From the NCBI GenBank assembly GCA_904420175.1, contig CAJFUF010000023.1, positions 62,001 through 126,000 on the forward strand: a stretch of DNA of 64,000 bases. The letters run 5' to 3'. Every line of letters begins with the position of its first letter. Positions within the stretch are counted from its first letter, which is position 1. Source of the DNA: Candidatus Schneewindia gallinarum. GTDB lineage: Bacteria; Bacillota; Clostridia; Oscillospirales; Ruminococcaceae. Shown here piece by piece: positions 20,818-29,791 of this stretch. The notes under the pieces are model-generated. The model did not search any database. It saw nothing but the letters and a program-made list of their open reading frames with translations, and was not told the DNA's origin. Position numbers and translations under genes: made by a program.

Positions 20818-21291
20818 ATGAAGGAATGGGTGTTGTCGGTGTGCTTTGTCATAGCGGCCACCGGTCTGTATTCCTTCCTCTGCCCGGACAAGCGGTATGA
20901 GAAGGTGCTGAACCTTGTTGTGGCGGCGGTATTTTTACTGTGCTTAATATCCCCGGTACTGAAGCTGATGGGGGAGGACTTCTCCCTCGACCTGTCCGGG
21001 CTGGACGGTTCTGCTGTGACAGAGACGGAAAATCTGGAGCAGCAAAAGCAGGAACAACTGCTTAACGAGGTGACAGCGAAAACGGAGGTGCTTGTCGGCG
21101 AAAAACTGGCCGCAGCCGGAATAAATCCACTGCAGGTCCGAATAGATATAGATATTGAAGGGGAGGAGCTGACGGTGGAACATTGCACCGTTGTCCTCGC
21201 CAGCGAAGACACAGGACAGAGCGGCTCTGTAACGGACATTATCCGAAGCGAGCTGCAGATTACACCGGACATTAAGGTGGTAGCGTCATGA
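20818..21291 (+). CDS. spoIIIAF: Stage III sporulation protein AF
   Basis: A 157-residue protein with two N-terminal membrane helices (about 6-23 and 32-50) and an extracellular alpha/beta domain at the C-terminus, related to the ring-building motif of secretion systems. Start ATG 20818 after GGAGG. Its TGA overlaps the spoIIIAG start (ATGA). Confidence 0.92.
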   Translation: MKEWVLSVCFVIAATGLYSFLCPDKRYEKVLNLVVAAVFLLCLISPVLKLMGEDFSLDLSGLDGSAVTETENLEQQKQEQLLNEVTAKTEVLVGEKLAAAGINPLQVRIDIDIEGEELTVEHCTVVLASEDTGQSGSVTDIIRSELQITPDIKVVAS

Positions 21292-21851
21292 AAACAAATG
21301 GTCTGATAAAAGGGTTGGGGACCCTGTTCAGCAAAGAGAACCGGGTCAAGACAATTGTGGTGCTGGGGCTTCTCGGCATTGCGCTGATTCTGCTGAGCGA
21401 GCTTGTGCCTGTGGGCGGCGGCTCTGACACGCAGGCTGCCGGCAGCGCCTCCGTAGATGAGGAGGAGATGAGACGGCAGGTGGAGGAAAAGTTGGCCGAG
21501 CTCATCGGAAGCATTGCCGGCGTGGGAGAGTGCAAAATCATGGTCACCTACGAGAGCACGGTGCAGAATGTGTATGAAAGCGACACAAAAACAACCAGCG
21601 ATTCCTCCTCTTCAGAGGGCGGGAACAAGGATAAGACCACCAAAGAGGAGAATGTGATTATCCTTGAAAACAAGGACGGCACCAGGGAAGCGCTGCTGAA
21701 AACACAGCTGGGGCCGCAGATTAAGGGAGTCGTAATCGCCTGCGAGGGGGGAGAAGACGTTGCCGTAGAAAGCAGAATCATCGGGGTCGTAACAACGGCG
21801 TTTCAGCTGCCGACCAGCAAGGTATACGTAACAGTTTTAGAAAACAGATGA
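21288..21851 (+). CDS. spoIIIAG: Stage III sporulation protein AG
   Basis: A 187-residue protein with one membrane helix (about 25-42) and an extracellular ring-building domain that forms the large oligomeric ring of the feeding channel. A Ser/Thr/Lys-rich insert (TKTTSDSSSSEGGNKDKTT) sits in the domain, matching the beta-insertion of SpoIIIAG. It overlaps spoIIIAF by four bases. Confidence 0.93.
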   Translation: MKTNGLIKGLGTLFSKENRVKTIVVLGLLGIALILLSELVPVGGGSDTQAAGSASVDEEEMRRQVEEKLAELIGSIAGVGECKIMVTYESTVQNVYESDTKTTSDSSSSEGGNKDKTTKEENVIILENKDGTREALLKTQLGPQIKGVVIACEGGEDVAVESRIIGVVTTAFQLPTSKVYVTVLENR

Positions 21852-21861
21852 GGTGATAAAG

Positions 21862-22407
21862 ATGATTTTGGGTAAGAAACAAATCGTACTGACAACGCTT
21901 GTGTTCGCACTGGGCCTTGCCATTTATCTCAACTGGCAGTTTGCCACCAATTCGGAGGGCTTTGCCATGACGGGCAAGCCGACCGATACATCGGAGCAGG
22001 ACTCCTCCTCCAAAAACTACGGGGACGCTTCCTTCGTTTCCGGCAGCGATGTGGACGCAGAGACCTACTTTACACAGGCAAGGCTGGAGCGGCAAAAATC
22101 AAGGGATGAGGCCATTGAGACGATGAAAAGTGTGCTTGCCTCCACCACCATGAATGAGGAGGAGATTAACAAGGCCGTGGAGGACGCGGGTCAGATTGCA
22201 CAGAACATAGAAAACGAAAACACCATGGAGACGCTGATTAAGGCAAAGGGCTTCCAGGACTGCATGGTCTATATTGACGGCGAGACGGTCAGCGCCATGG
22301 TTCAAACCGAGGGCTTACTTCCCAGCGAGGCCGCACAGATTAAAGATGTCATTGTCAGCGTAACCGATGTGGCAAGTGAAAATATCCGCGTGATTGAAGT
22401 AAAATAG
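21862..22407 (+). CDS. spoIIIAH: Stage III sporulation protein AH
   Basis: A 181-residue protein with one N-terminal membrane helix (about 8-24), a linker and an extracellular ring-building domain that, in Bacillus, binds SpoIIQ of the forespore. The track starts at GTG 21853, but that GTG is part of the Shine-Dalgarno GAGGTG for ATG 21862, which I prefer. Last gene of the operon; a promoter for the next gene begins at its stop codon. Confidence 0.93.
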   Translation: MILGKKQIVLTTLVFALGLAIYLNWQFATNSEGFAMTGKPTDTSEQDSSSKNYGDASFVSGSDVDAETYFTQARLERQKSRDEAIETMKSVLASTTMNEEEINKAVEDAGQIAQNIENENTMETLIKAKGFQDCMVYIDGETVSAMVQTEGLLPSEAAQIKDVIVSVTDVASENIRVIEVK

Positions 22408-22435
22408 TTGTGGATTTCTTAATTTGTGGTATAAT
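22408..22435 (+). promoter_or_regulatory. Promoter of the Asp23 protein gene
   Basis: TTGTGG at 22408-22413, 16 bases, TATAAT at 22430-22435. The -35 begins directly after the spoIIIAH stop, which lets vegetative genes downstream be transcribed separately from the sporulation operon. Confidence 0.65.
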
Positions 22436-22492
22436 ACCATTGTAACGTTGTTGCAGTGGTATTTTTTTACCCATAAAGGAGGAGGATTGGTT

Positions 22493-22858
22493 TTGGATCC
22501 TAACTATAATAAAGACAGCATCGGCAGCTTGAAAATTTCGGAGGATGTCATTGCAAGCATTGCAAGATACGCCGCAAAGGAAATAGAGGGCGTGGCGGAC
22601 ATCGGTTTTAAAACGGCGCCCATCAAGGGCGTTTTCAAGACGGCGCTTCAGAATCCGGTCAAAATTATCCTCTCGGACGATGTGGCCACCATCAACCTGA
22701 ACGTAGTGGTGCGCTACGGCTTTAAACTGGATCAGATCGGCAAAGAGGTCCAGAAAAACGTGAAAAATGCAGTACAGAATATGACCGGTATCAACGTGGC
22801 GAAGGTCAACGTGATTATTTCCGGTGTGTCCTTTGAAGAGATGAATGAGGCTGAATAA
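22493..22858 (+). CDS. Asp23/Gls24-family envelope stress protein
   Basis: A 121-residue member of the Asp23/YloU family (ISEDVIASIARYAAKEIEGVADIG; VNVIISGVSFEE). Such proteins are linked to cell-envelope homeostasis or fatty-acid metabolism; the molecular role is unsettled. The track start at 22424 lies inside the promoter. I choose TTG 22493, seven bases after AAAGGAGGAGG; TTG 22487 is too close. This gene commonly precedes nusB in Firmicutes. Confidence 0.9.
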   Translation: MDPNYNKDSIGSLKISEDVIASIARYAAKEIEGVADIGFKTAPIKGVFKTALQNPVKIILSDDVATINLNVVVRYGFKLDQIGKEVQKNVKNAVQNMTGINVAKVNVIISGVSFEEMNEAE

Positions 22859-22865
22859 ACAGTAT

Positions 22866-22901
22866 CCCCTCCGGATATCAGCCGGAGGGGTCTGTTTTTT
22901 T
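22866..22901 (+). terminator. Terminator between the Asp23 gene and nusB
   Basis: Stem CCCCTCCGG / CCGGAGGGG with a 7-base loop, followed by TCTG and seven Ts. As nusB has no clear promoter of its own it may act as a partial terminator. Confidence 0.8.
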
Positions 22902-22926
22902 AGACTGGAGGGAACGGGGAAAAAAC

Positions 22927-23334
22927 ATGACAAGACATGAGCAGAGAGAGCAGGTCCTTTACCTGCTGTTTGAGCAGTGCTTTCGCCCGGATGAAAGCAT
23001 GGGCGACATTATCGATGCATCCATTGCCGCAAGGGAGCTGGAACCGACGGAGTACATCCTGAAGACCGCCCGCCTGACAAAGGCGCATGAGCAGGAACTG
23101 GACGGGCTGTTTGAAAAGCACCTGACCGGCTGGAAGAAGGAACGGCTGCCCAAAATCATCCTGTGCATTATCCGCCTGTCGGTGTATGAACTGCGCTACT
23201 GCGGGCAGGAAATTCCGGCCGCCGCCGCCATTAACGAGGCGGTGGAGCTTGCAAAAACATACGGCTCGGACGACGACTGGTCCTTTGTCAACGGCATTCT
23301 CAGCTCGGTTGCGAAGGATTTGGGCCTTTCCTGA
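22927..23334 (+). CDS. nusB: Transcription antitermination factor NusB
   Basis: A 135-residue all-helical RNA-binding protein that, with NusE, assembles antitermination complexes on rRNA operons. Recognised from TRHEQREQVLYLLFEQ at the N-terminus and INEAVELAKTYGSDDDWSFVNGIL at the C-terminus. Start ATG 22927 after GGAGGG. Its stop overlaps the next start (TGATG). Confidence 0.94.
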   Translation: MTRHEQREQVLYLLFEQCFRPDESMGDIIDASIAARELEPTEYILKTARLTKAHEQELDGLFEKHLTGWKKERLPKIILCIIRLSVYELRYCGQEIPAAAAINEAVELAKTYGSDDDWSFVNGILSSVAKDLGLS

Positions 23335-24272
23335 TGGTACTGGGCATTGACACCAGCAACTACAGCACCAGTGCAGCGCTGTACGACGCGGCGACGGGAC
23401 AGTGGCGGGGGGTAAAGCGGCTGCTGCCTGTCAAAGCGGGGGAGCGGGGCCTTCGGCAGAGCGATGCGCTGTTTTTACACAACCGTCAGCTGCCGGAGGT
23501 GCTGGATGAGCTGTTTTCGTTAGATACGCCGCAGGTGTCGGCCGTGGGGGTGTCCACGGCGCCGCGGGATGTGGAGGGCTCTTACATGCCCTGCTTCCTT
23601 GCAGGCAAGCTTGCCGCCACAGCTGCGGCCTGCGCGCTTGGGGCGCCGCTGTACTTCTGTTCGCACCAGCAGGGGCATGTGGCCGCGGCGCTGTTCGGCT
23701 GCGGCGCGCTGCACCTGTTAAAGACGGGGTGCTATGTGTTCCATGTCTCCGGCGGCACGACGGAACTGCTGTGGTGCCTGGACGACGGGCAGGGCGGTAT
23801 AAAAATCACGCGCCTCGCAGGGACAATGGATCTGAACGCCGGACAGCTGATTGACCGTGTCGGTGTGCGGCTGGGCCTGCCGTTTCCGGCCGGCCCGCAG
23901 CTGGAAAAATTGGCAGAAGCATACCGGGAGCCTGTCAGGGCCCGGGCGGTGCTGAAGGGGCTGAATCCCTGCCTGTCCGGATTTGAAAACAAGGCGGAGC
24001 AAATGCTGTCCAGTGGGCAGAGTGCGGAAAAAACGGCGAAATTTGTGCTGTGTGCGGTGTTGGAGACCGTGTCCGCCATGACGGCGGAGGTTTTCAGGCA
24101 GCACGGCAGGTATCCGGTGGTGTATGCAGGCGGCGTGATGAGCAACCGCTTTTTAAAGAACGAACTGCAAAACCGGTTCGACGGCCTGTTTTGTGAACCG
24201 CAGCTGTCCGCAGACAACGCCGTGGGCGTGGCGGTGCTTGCGGCGAGAAAGGAAGGGTCTTGTGGCAGATAA
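23334..24272 (+). CDS. TsaD/Kae1-like (M22 glycoprotease family) paralogue
   Basis: A 312-residue member of the ASKHA-fold family that includes TsaD, the threonylcarbamoyl transferase acting on tRNA A37. It keeps GIDTSNYSTS at the N-terminus, the metal-binding HxxxH (SHQQGHVAAA, His111/115), the nucleotide loop HVSGGTTELL and the C-terminal DNAVGVA. It is shorter than TsaD and lies between nusB and xseA, away from tsaB/tsaE, as seen in other Clostridia. I therefore call it a paralogue of unknown substrate, not the main TsaD. Overlaps nusB by one base. Confidence 0.85.
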   Translation: MVLGIDTSNYSTSAALYDAATGQWRGVKRLLPVKAGERGLRQSDALFLHNRQLPEVLDELFSLDTPQVSAVGVSTAPRDVEGSYMPCFLAGKLAATAAACALGAPLYFCSHQQGHVAAALFGCGALHLLKTGCYVFHVSGGTTELLWCLDDGQGGIKITRLAGTMDLNAGQLIDRVGVRLGLPFPAGPQLEKLAEAYREPVRARAVLKGLNPCLSGFENKAEQMLSSGQSAEKTAKFVLCAVLETVSAMTAEVFRQHGRYPVVYAGGVMSNRFLKNELQNRFDGLFCEPQLSADNAVGVAVLAARKEGSCGR

Positions 24273-25482
24273 TATTTTAAGCGTGTCACAGCTGAACACC
24301 TATCTCAAGTCTGTTGTGGACGGGCTTGCGCCGTTGCGCCGGGTGCTAATCCGCGGGGAGGTCAGCAACTTCGTCCGTTACTATAAAACAGGGCACGTCT
24401 ACCTGACGCTGAAGGACGACAAAAGTGCCATCAAAGTGGTGATTTTCAAGCGGTATGCCGACGCCCTGCGCTTCCCGATTGAAAATGGCATGGGGCTGAT
24501 CGTGGCCGGACAGGCCACCGTGTACGAGAAGGACGGCAACTGCCAGATTATCGGTTACGATGCCATGCCGGACGGGGCGGGCACAGCACACATCCGTTTA
24601 AAGCAGTTGGTTGACAAGCTGCGGGCGGAGGGCCTGTTCGATGAGGATCGAAAGAAACCCCTGCCGAGATTCCCGTCGGTAATCGGCGTCATAACCTCCC
24701 GGTCCGGCGCAGCGCTCTCGGACATCCGGAACACGGTGCGCACCCGCTGGCCGCTTGCAAAGTTGTTGCTGCTGCCGGTTATGGTTCAGGGAGAGCGGGC
24801 GCCGGGCGAAATCCGCCGCGCAATCCGGTATTTTTCCGGCAGGCAGGATGTGGATGCCCTGCTTATTTCCCGCGGCGGCGGTGCGTCGGAGGATTTGTCT
24901 GCCTTTAATGACGAGGGGGTCGCCCGCGCGGCGGCTGCATGTCCGCACCCGGTGATCTCGGCGGTGGGGCACGAGATTGATGTGACCGTGCTGGACATGG
25001 TCGCAGATGCGCGTGCCTCTACGCCGACATTCGGCGCCATGGTCGCCACACCGGACAGGGCGGAACTGGCAGAGCAGCTTCAGGGCTATCGTACAAGGCT
25101 TCTGAACGCACAGGTCGCCTTGCTGCAACGCTGTACAGTGCGTCTAAAAATGCTGAAGCAGCGTCCGGCCCTCGCCTCTGCCGATTACACGGTAAAGGAG
25201 TCGACGCACCGGCTGGACGGCCTGCGCCGCGCCATGCTGACCGGAATGGGGGAGCGACTGGCAAAGGAACAGAAGCGGCTTGGCACTGCGGCAGGCAAAC
25301 TGGACGCCATGAGCCCGCTGAAGGTGCTGGAGCGCGGCTATACGCTTGTGTTTGATGAAAAGGACGCGCTTGTCCCGCTGAGCCGGGACCTGACACAGGG
25401 ACAGACGGTGACCATCCGTTTTGCGGACGGCAGTGCGGACGGAACCATTACAAAGGTCATGACAGAAACGGAGGCAACATAA
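24262..25482 (+). CDS. xseA: Exodeoxyribonuclease VII large subunit
   Basis: Degrades single-stranded DNA together with XseB. The 406 residues have an N-terminal OB fold (LIRGEVSNFVRYYKTGHVYLTLKDD), the catalytic domain (GVITSRSGAALSDI; ISRGGGASEDLSAFNDE; ISAVGHEIDVTVLDMVADARASTPT) and a C-terminal coiled-coil. The track starts at 24193 in the upstream gene; GTG 24262 after GGAAGGG gives the normal N-terminus. It overlaps the upstream stop by 11 bases and xseB by one base. Confidence 0.95.
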   Translation: MADNILSVSQLNTYLKSVVDGLAPLRRVLIRGEVSNFVRYYKTGHVYLTLKDDKSAIKVVIFKRYADALRFPIENGMGLIVAGQATVYEKDGNCQIIGYDAMPDGAGTAHIRLKQLVDKLRAEGLFDEDRKKPLPRFPSVIGVITSRSGAALSDIRNTVRTRWPLAKLLLLPVMVQGERAPGEIRRAIRYFSGRQDVDALLISRGGGASEDLSAFNDEGVARAAAACPHPVISAVGHEIDVTVLDMVADARASTPTFGAMVATPDRAELAEQLQGYRTRLLNAQVALLQRCTVRLKMLKQRPALASADYTVKESTHRLDGLRRAMLTGMGERLAKEQKRLGTAAGKLDAMSPLKVLERGYTLVFDEKDALVPLSRDLTQGQTVTIRFADGSADGTITKVMTETEAT

Positions 25483-25694
25483 TGCCGGAGCAGAGCTTTG
25501 AGACGGCCATGAGCCGCCTGGAAGAAATTGTGGACACGCTGGAGGAAGGAAAACTCAGCCTTGAGGAGTCGCTTCAGCTGTTTAAGCAAGGATGCGACAC
25601 CATTGCAGTTTGTGACAAAAAGCTAAGGCAGGCGCAGCTTGTGGTGGAGGAACTGAAGGCTTCGCTTGCGGAGAAGGACGATGACGATGAATAG
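25482..25694 (+). CDS. xseB: Exodeoxyribonuclease VII small subunit
   Basis: A 70-residue helical protein (FETAMSRLEEIVDTLEEGKLSLEESLQLFKQG), the accessory subunit of exonuclease VII. It starts at ATG 25482, overlapping the xseA stop (TAATG), and ends with an acidic DDDDE tail that overlaps the start of ispA. Confidence 0.94.
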   Translation: MPEQSFETAMSRLEEIVDTLEEGKLSLEESLQLFKQGCDTIAVCDKKLRQAQLVVEELKASLAEKDDDDE

Positions 25695-26577
25695 ACGGCC
25701 GCCGGAATTTCTTATTGCGGACGCTGCCTTGCTGGAACAGACCCTGGACAGGGCCCTTCCCCAGACGGGGCAGGCGTATCAAGAGGTTTATGACGCAGCA
25801 CGCTACAGCCTGCTTGGCGGTGGAAAGCGCGTGCGGGGCAGTCTCTGCCTTTCCTTTGCGCGCCTGTGCGGTGCACAGCAGGAAACAGCGCTTCCCTTTG
25901 CCTGCGCGGTGGAGATGGCGCACTGCTACTCGCTGATTCATGACGATTTGCCGGCGATGGATAATGACGATTACCGCCGGGGCAAGCCTTCCTGCCATAA
26001 GGCGTTTGGGGAGGGAATTGCACTGTTGGCGGGCGATCTGCTGCTGACAGCGGCGTTTGAGACCATCAGCACAGCGCCTGGGCTGCCGGATACAAAGCGT
26101 GCGGCAGGCGTGGCGGCGCTGGCAAAGGCAGTGGGCGGCGCCGGGATGATTGGCGGCCAGGTTGTGGACTTGGCCAATGAAAACAATCCGGCGTTGACAG
26201 CAGAACAGCTGGATGAAATCAATTCTTTAAAAACCGGGAAACTACTGGCGGCATCCGCCGTGCTGGGCTGCATTGCGGCCGGCGCACAGGAAAGTGCGCT
26301 TGACGCAGCGGAACGGTTTGCCATGGATCTTGGCGCGGCGTTCCAAATTGTGGACGATATTTTAGATGTCACCGGGGACGAGCAGCTGCTTGGAAAGGCA
26401 GTCGGCAGCGATGCCAGGGAAGGAAAGCGCACCTATGCGGCGCTGCTGGGCATTGAAGGGGCCCGCCTGCGGGCCGCGGAACTGACCCAACGGGCAAAGG
26501 ACACGCTGCGCCGTACGTTTGCAAATCCCGGTCCGTTGGAAGAGCTGGCGGATTATCTCTTATACCGCGACAGATAA
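25681..26577 (+). CDS. ispA: Farnesyl/geranylgeranyl diphosphate synthase
   Basis: Condenses isopentenyl diphosphate onto allylic diphosphates to make C15/C20 isoprenoid chains. The 298 residues hold both Asp-rich motifs: HDDLPAMDNDDYRRG and FQIVDDILDVTGD. The residues before the first motif (CAVEMAHCYSLI) are of the short-chain type. Start: ATG 25681 (GGAG seven bases before) or ATG 25687; the track's 25666 TTG is less likely. It precedes dxs, so isoprenoid genes are grouped here. Confidence 0.94.
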   Translation: MTMNRRPPEFLIADAALLEQTLDRALPQTGQAYQEVYDAARYSLLGGGKRVRGSLCLSFARLCGAQQETALPFACAVEMAHCYSLIHDDLPAMDNDDYRRGKPSCHKAFGEGIALLAGDLLLTAAFETISTAPGLPDTKRAAGVAALAKAVGGAGMIGGQVVDLANENNPALTAEQLDEINSLKTGKLLAASAVLGCIAAGAQESALDAAERFAMDLGAAFQIVDDILDVTGDEQLLGKAVGSDAREGKRTYAALLGIEGARLRAAELTQRAKDTLRRTFANPGPLEELADYLLYRDR

Positions 26578-26593
26578 AGGAGGGGATTCACCA

Positions 26594-27091
26594 ATGGAAG
26601 ATCTGCAGGCCCTGTTTTCAAACTATGTGCTGCTGGTGGCCCTGCTCTCATGGGTGTTCGCGCAGATTACCAAGCTGATTGTCAACCTGGTAGGGACCAG
26701 AAAGCTTCAGTGGGAACGGCTGATTGGCGCCGGCGGTATGCCGAGCTGCCACACCGCCACAGTGTGCGGGCTTACCGTGGCCACCGCGCGGGTGGCTGGT
26801 GCGGATTCACCGATATTTGCCATTGCCTTTATTCTGGCAGTCATTGTGATTTACGATGCCACCGGCGTCCGGTATGAGGCCGGAGAACATGCCAAAATGC
26901 TCAACATCCTTGTGGAGGAACTGGAGCTCGACCGCGAGAAGCTCAAAGAAAAGGTGAAGGAAAAGGACTACGAGCATGAGGACGAGGCCATACCGGGAAA
27001 ACCGTTTAAGGAATTTCTTGGACATACGCCGCTGGAGGTGCTGGGCGGCGCGCTGGTGGGCATCATGACCGCCATGATCATTCCAATGTAA
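26594..27091 (+). CDS. Divergent PAP2-family membrane protein (DUF212, YuiD-like)
   Basis: A 165-residue membrane protein with about four helices and the acid-phosphatase-like motif GGMPSCHTATVCGL, plus a charged cytoplasmic loop (LEEKVKEKDYEHEDE type). The family is thought to be a phosphatase, perhaps of isoprenyl phosphates; its place between ispA and dxs supports that (inference). The track start 26519 is inside ispA; ATG 26594 after AGGAGGGG is correct. Confidence 0.88.
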   Translation: MEDLQALFSNYVLLVALLSWVFAQITKLIVNLVGTRKLQWERLIGAGGMPSCHTATVCGLTVATARVAGADSPIFAIAFILAVIVIYDATGVRYEAGEHAKMLNILVEELELDREKLKEKVKEKDYEHEDEAIPGKPFKEFLGHTPLEVLGGALVGIMTAMIIPM

Positions 27092-27107
27092 GGGGTGAGG
27101 CTTTACC

Positions 27108-28976
27108 ATGGAGACCAAGCTGCTAAACACGATTTCTGGTCCATCCGACGTGAAGGAGCTTTCCTATGCACAGCTGAACGTGTTGTGCTCTGAAATCCGC
27201 CAGACGCTGATTGACACTGTATCGAAAAATGGCGGCCATCTTGCCTCCAACCTGGGGGTGGTGGAGCTGACGGTGGCCCTGCACAAGGTGTTTGACTGCC
27301 CACAGGATGCACTGGTATGGGATGTGGGACACCAGTCCTATGTGCATAAGCTACTGACCGGCCGAAGGGACCGGTTCGGCACCATCCGGACACAGGGCGG
27401 CCTGTCCGGCTTCCCCAAGCATGAGGAGAGCGAGTATGACGCATTTCTTTCCGGCCATGCCAGTACCTCCATTTCCGTGGCCTGCGGCCTTGCCCGGGCA
27501 AAATCGCTTAAGCGGGAAAAGGGCAGCGTTGTGGCGGTTATCGGGGACGGCGCCATGACCGGCGGCATGGTATACGAGGGGTTAAACAACTGCGGCCGGG
27601 CAAAGGACCGGCTGATTATTGTCCTGAACGACAATGCCATGTCCATTTCCAAAAATGTGGGCGCGCTGTCCAAATACTTTTCCACCATCCGTAACGACCC
27701 GAACTATTTTAAGGCAAAAGACCGCGTGGGCGATTTTTTGGAACATGTCCCATTGGTGGGCGATCCGGCCATTCGGGCGATCAGGAAGGGGAAAAACCTG
27801 TTAAAGGACGCGCTTTATTCCCGCAGCACCCTGTTTGATGAGTTCGGATTTACGTACTTAGGGCCGGTGGACGGTCACGATTTGCACATGCTGTGCGATG
27901 TACTGTCCCGTGCCAAGTCCCTGCAGTGCCCGGTAGTTGTCAATGTGGTGACAACCAAGGGCAAAGGCTACCTGTATGCGGAGGAGAACCCGGGTGCCTT
28001 TCACGGCATCCCCAAATTTGACGTGATTACCGGCCACCCCGATGTGCAGAACAGCGACAGCTTTTCCCACGCCTTCGGGCTGAAACTTGCAGACATGGCA
28101 GACAGGGACAACCGCCTGTGCGCGGTGACGGCTGCCATGAAATACGGAACGGAGCTGCAGCATTTCGCTGCCCGGCACCGCTCCCACTTTTTTGACGTGG
28201 GAATTGCGGAGGAGCATGCCGTCACATTTTGCGGCGGCCTTGCGGCAGGCGGGATGAAGCCGGTTTTTGCCGTCTACTCCACCTTTTTGCAGCGCGGTTT
28301 CGACCAGATTATCCATGACCTGTCCATTGAGCGCCAGCATGTGGTGCTGGCGGTGGACCGCGCGGGTATCGTTGGTGAGGATGGCGAGACCCATCAGGGG
28401 ATCTTTGACGCGGCATACTTAAGCCTGATTCCGGGCATTACCGTCTTTTCTCCCACAAACTATCGGGAGCTGTCCCGCCAGCTGGAACGTGCTGTAAACG
28501 ATTATCCCGGCGTGGTGGCCATCCGCTACCCCAGAGGGGGCGAGGATGAAATTGTAAAGGGAAAAGATTTTACAGATGAGGACTATTATTTACAGGCAGG
28601 GGATGGCAATTCCAAAATTCTTCTGGTGTCCTATGGGCGGGAGTTTGCCGAGGTACTAAAAGGCGCCGTCCAGCTTCATAAGCGGCGCATCAGTGTGGAC
28701 TGCCTGAAACTGAACCGGATCACCCCCATTCCAAAGCAGGCGGTCGAGCTGGCATGCCGGTACGATTATGTCCTGTTTTTCGAGGAGGGAATCAGACAGG
28801 GTGGAATAGGCGAACAGTTCGCCTATCAGCTGACCCAGAAGCAGTTCCGGGAAACCTACCGCCTGCGCGCCATTGACAGCTTTGTCCCTCAGGGCAGGCA
28901 GGAAAGCCTGTTGGCTGAACTAAATCTGGACAGTGGCTCAATTGCGGAATTTGTGGGGCAGGTGATTACACAGTGA
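27108..28976 (+). CDS. dxs: 1-deoxy-D-xylulose-5-phosphate synthase
   Basis: First enzyme of the MEP isoprenoid pathway: pyruvate plus glyceraldehyde-3-phosphate to DXP, thiamine diphosphate dependent. The 622 residues show the cofactor motif GDGAMTGGMVYEGLNN, the TKT pyrimidine domain with VDRAGIVGEDGETHQG and the C-terminal transketolase domain. Start ATG 27108 after AGGGGTGAGG. Its TGA overlaps the tlyA GTG. Confidence 0.97.
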   Translation: METKLLNTISGPSDVKELSYAQLNVLCSEIRQTLIDTVSKNGGHLASNLGVVELTVALHKVFDCPQDALVWDVGHQSYVHKLLTGRRDRFGTIRTQGGLSGFPKHEESEYDAFLSGHASTSISVACGLARAKSLKREKGSVVAVIGDGAMTGGMVYEGLNNCGRAKDRLIIVLNDNAMSISKNVGALSKYFSTIRNDPNYFKAKDRVGDFLEHVPLVGDPAIRAIRKGKNLLKDALYSRSTLFDEFGFTYLGPVDGHDLHMLCDVLSRAKSLQCPVVVNVVTTKGKGYLYAEENPGAFHGIPKFDVITGHPDVQNSDSFSHAFGLKLADMADRDNRLCAVTAAMKYGTELQHFAARHRSHFFDVGIAEEHAVTFCGGLAAGGMKPVFAVYSTFLQRGFDQIIHDLSIERQHVVLAVDRAGIVGEDGETHQGIFDAAYLSLIPGITVFSPTNYRELSRQLERAVNDYPGVVAIRYPRGGEDEIVKGKDFTDEDYYLQAGDGNSKILLVSYGREFAEVLKGAVQLHKRRISVDCLKLNRITPIPKQAVELACRYDYVLFFEEGIRQGGIGEQFAYQLTQKQFRETYRLRAIDSFVPQGRQESLLAELNLDSGSIAEFVGQVITQ

Positions 28977-29791
28977 AGGAGGGCATGCGGCTGGATGCCG
29001 CGCTGACGGGCCTTCACCCGGAGCTGTCCCGGGAGAAGGCAAAGGCCCTGATTATGGCAGGACAGGTGTATGTGGACGGTCAGAAGGCGGACAAGGCGGG
29101 CCTGTTTGTAAAAGAGGGCCAAAAGGTAGAACTGCGGGGGGAGCCTCTGCGCTATGTCAGCAGGGGCGGCCTGAAGCTGGAGAAAGCCATGCAGCAGTTC
29201 CCCATTTGCCTGACAGACAGGGTGTGCATGGATATCGGCGCCTCTACCGGCGGCTTTACCGACTGTATGCTGCAAAACGGTGCAAGCAGGGTATATGCCA
29301 TCGATGTGGGATACGGCCAGCTTGCGTGGAAACTGCGCAGCGATAGTCGGGTTGTCAATTTGGAACGGAAGAATATCCGCTATCTGACGCAGGAGGACAT
29401 GCCGGAACAGGCGGATTTTGCAAGCATCGACGTATCATTTATTTCTTTAAAACTGGTGCTGCCGGTGGCCCACCGTTTTTTGAAACCGGACGGCAGCCTG
29501 GTGGCGCTGATTAAGCCCCAGTTCGAGGCGGGACGGGAAAACGTCGGGAAAAAGGGTGTGGTCCGGGACAAGGCGGTGCATCTGTCCGTCATTCTCGATG
29601 TGCTTCATTTTGCGCAGGAGGCCGGTTTTTTTCCGGCGGGGCTAACTTTTTCACCAGTAAAGGGACCGGAGGGAAACATTGAATACCTGCTGTACTTGAA
29701 AAAGCAGGTGGATGACACCATTGTGGACGGGGAAACGGCCCGCCAGGTTGTGGAACGCTCGCACAACAGACTGAACGGAGGACAAGCATGA
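28973..29791 (+). CDS. tlyA: TlyA-family rRNA 2'-O-methyltransferase / hemolysin-like
   Basis: A 272-residue protein with an N-terminal S4 RNA-binding domain (MRLDAALTGLHPELSREKAKALI) and an FtsJ-like SAM methyltransferase domain (DIGASTGGFTDCMLQNGA). TlyA methylates cytidines of 16S and 23S rRNA. I keep GTG 28973: AGGTGA lies eight bases before it, whereas the AGG near ATG 28985 is only two bases away. It overlaps dxs and nadK by four bases each. Confidence 0.92.
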   Translation: MKEGMRLDAALTGLHPELSREKAKALIMAGQVYVDGQKADKAGLFVKEGQKVELRGEPLRYVSRGGLKLEKAMQQFPICLTDRVCMDIGASTGGFTDCMLQNGASRVYAIDVGYGQLAWKLRSDSRVVNLERKNIRYLTQEDMPEQADFASIDVSFISLKLVLPVAHRFLKPDGSLVALIKPQFEAGRENVGKKGVVRDKAVHLSVILDVLHFAQEAGFFPAGLTFSPVKGPEGNIEYLLYLKKQVDDTIVDGETARQVVERSHNRLNGGQA

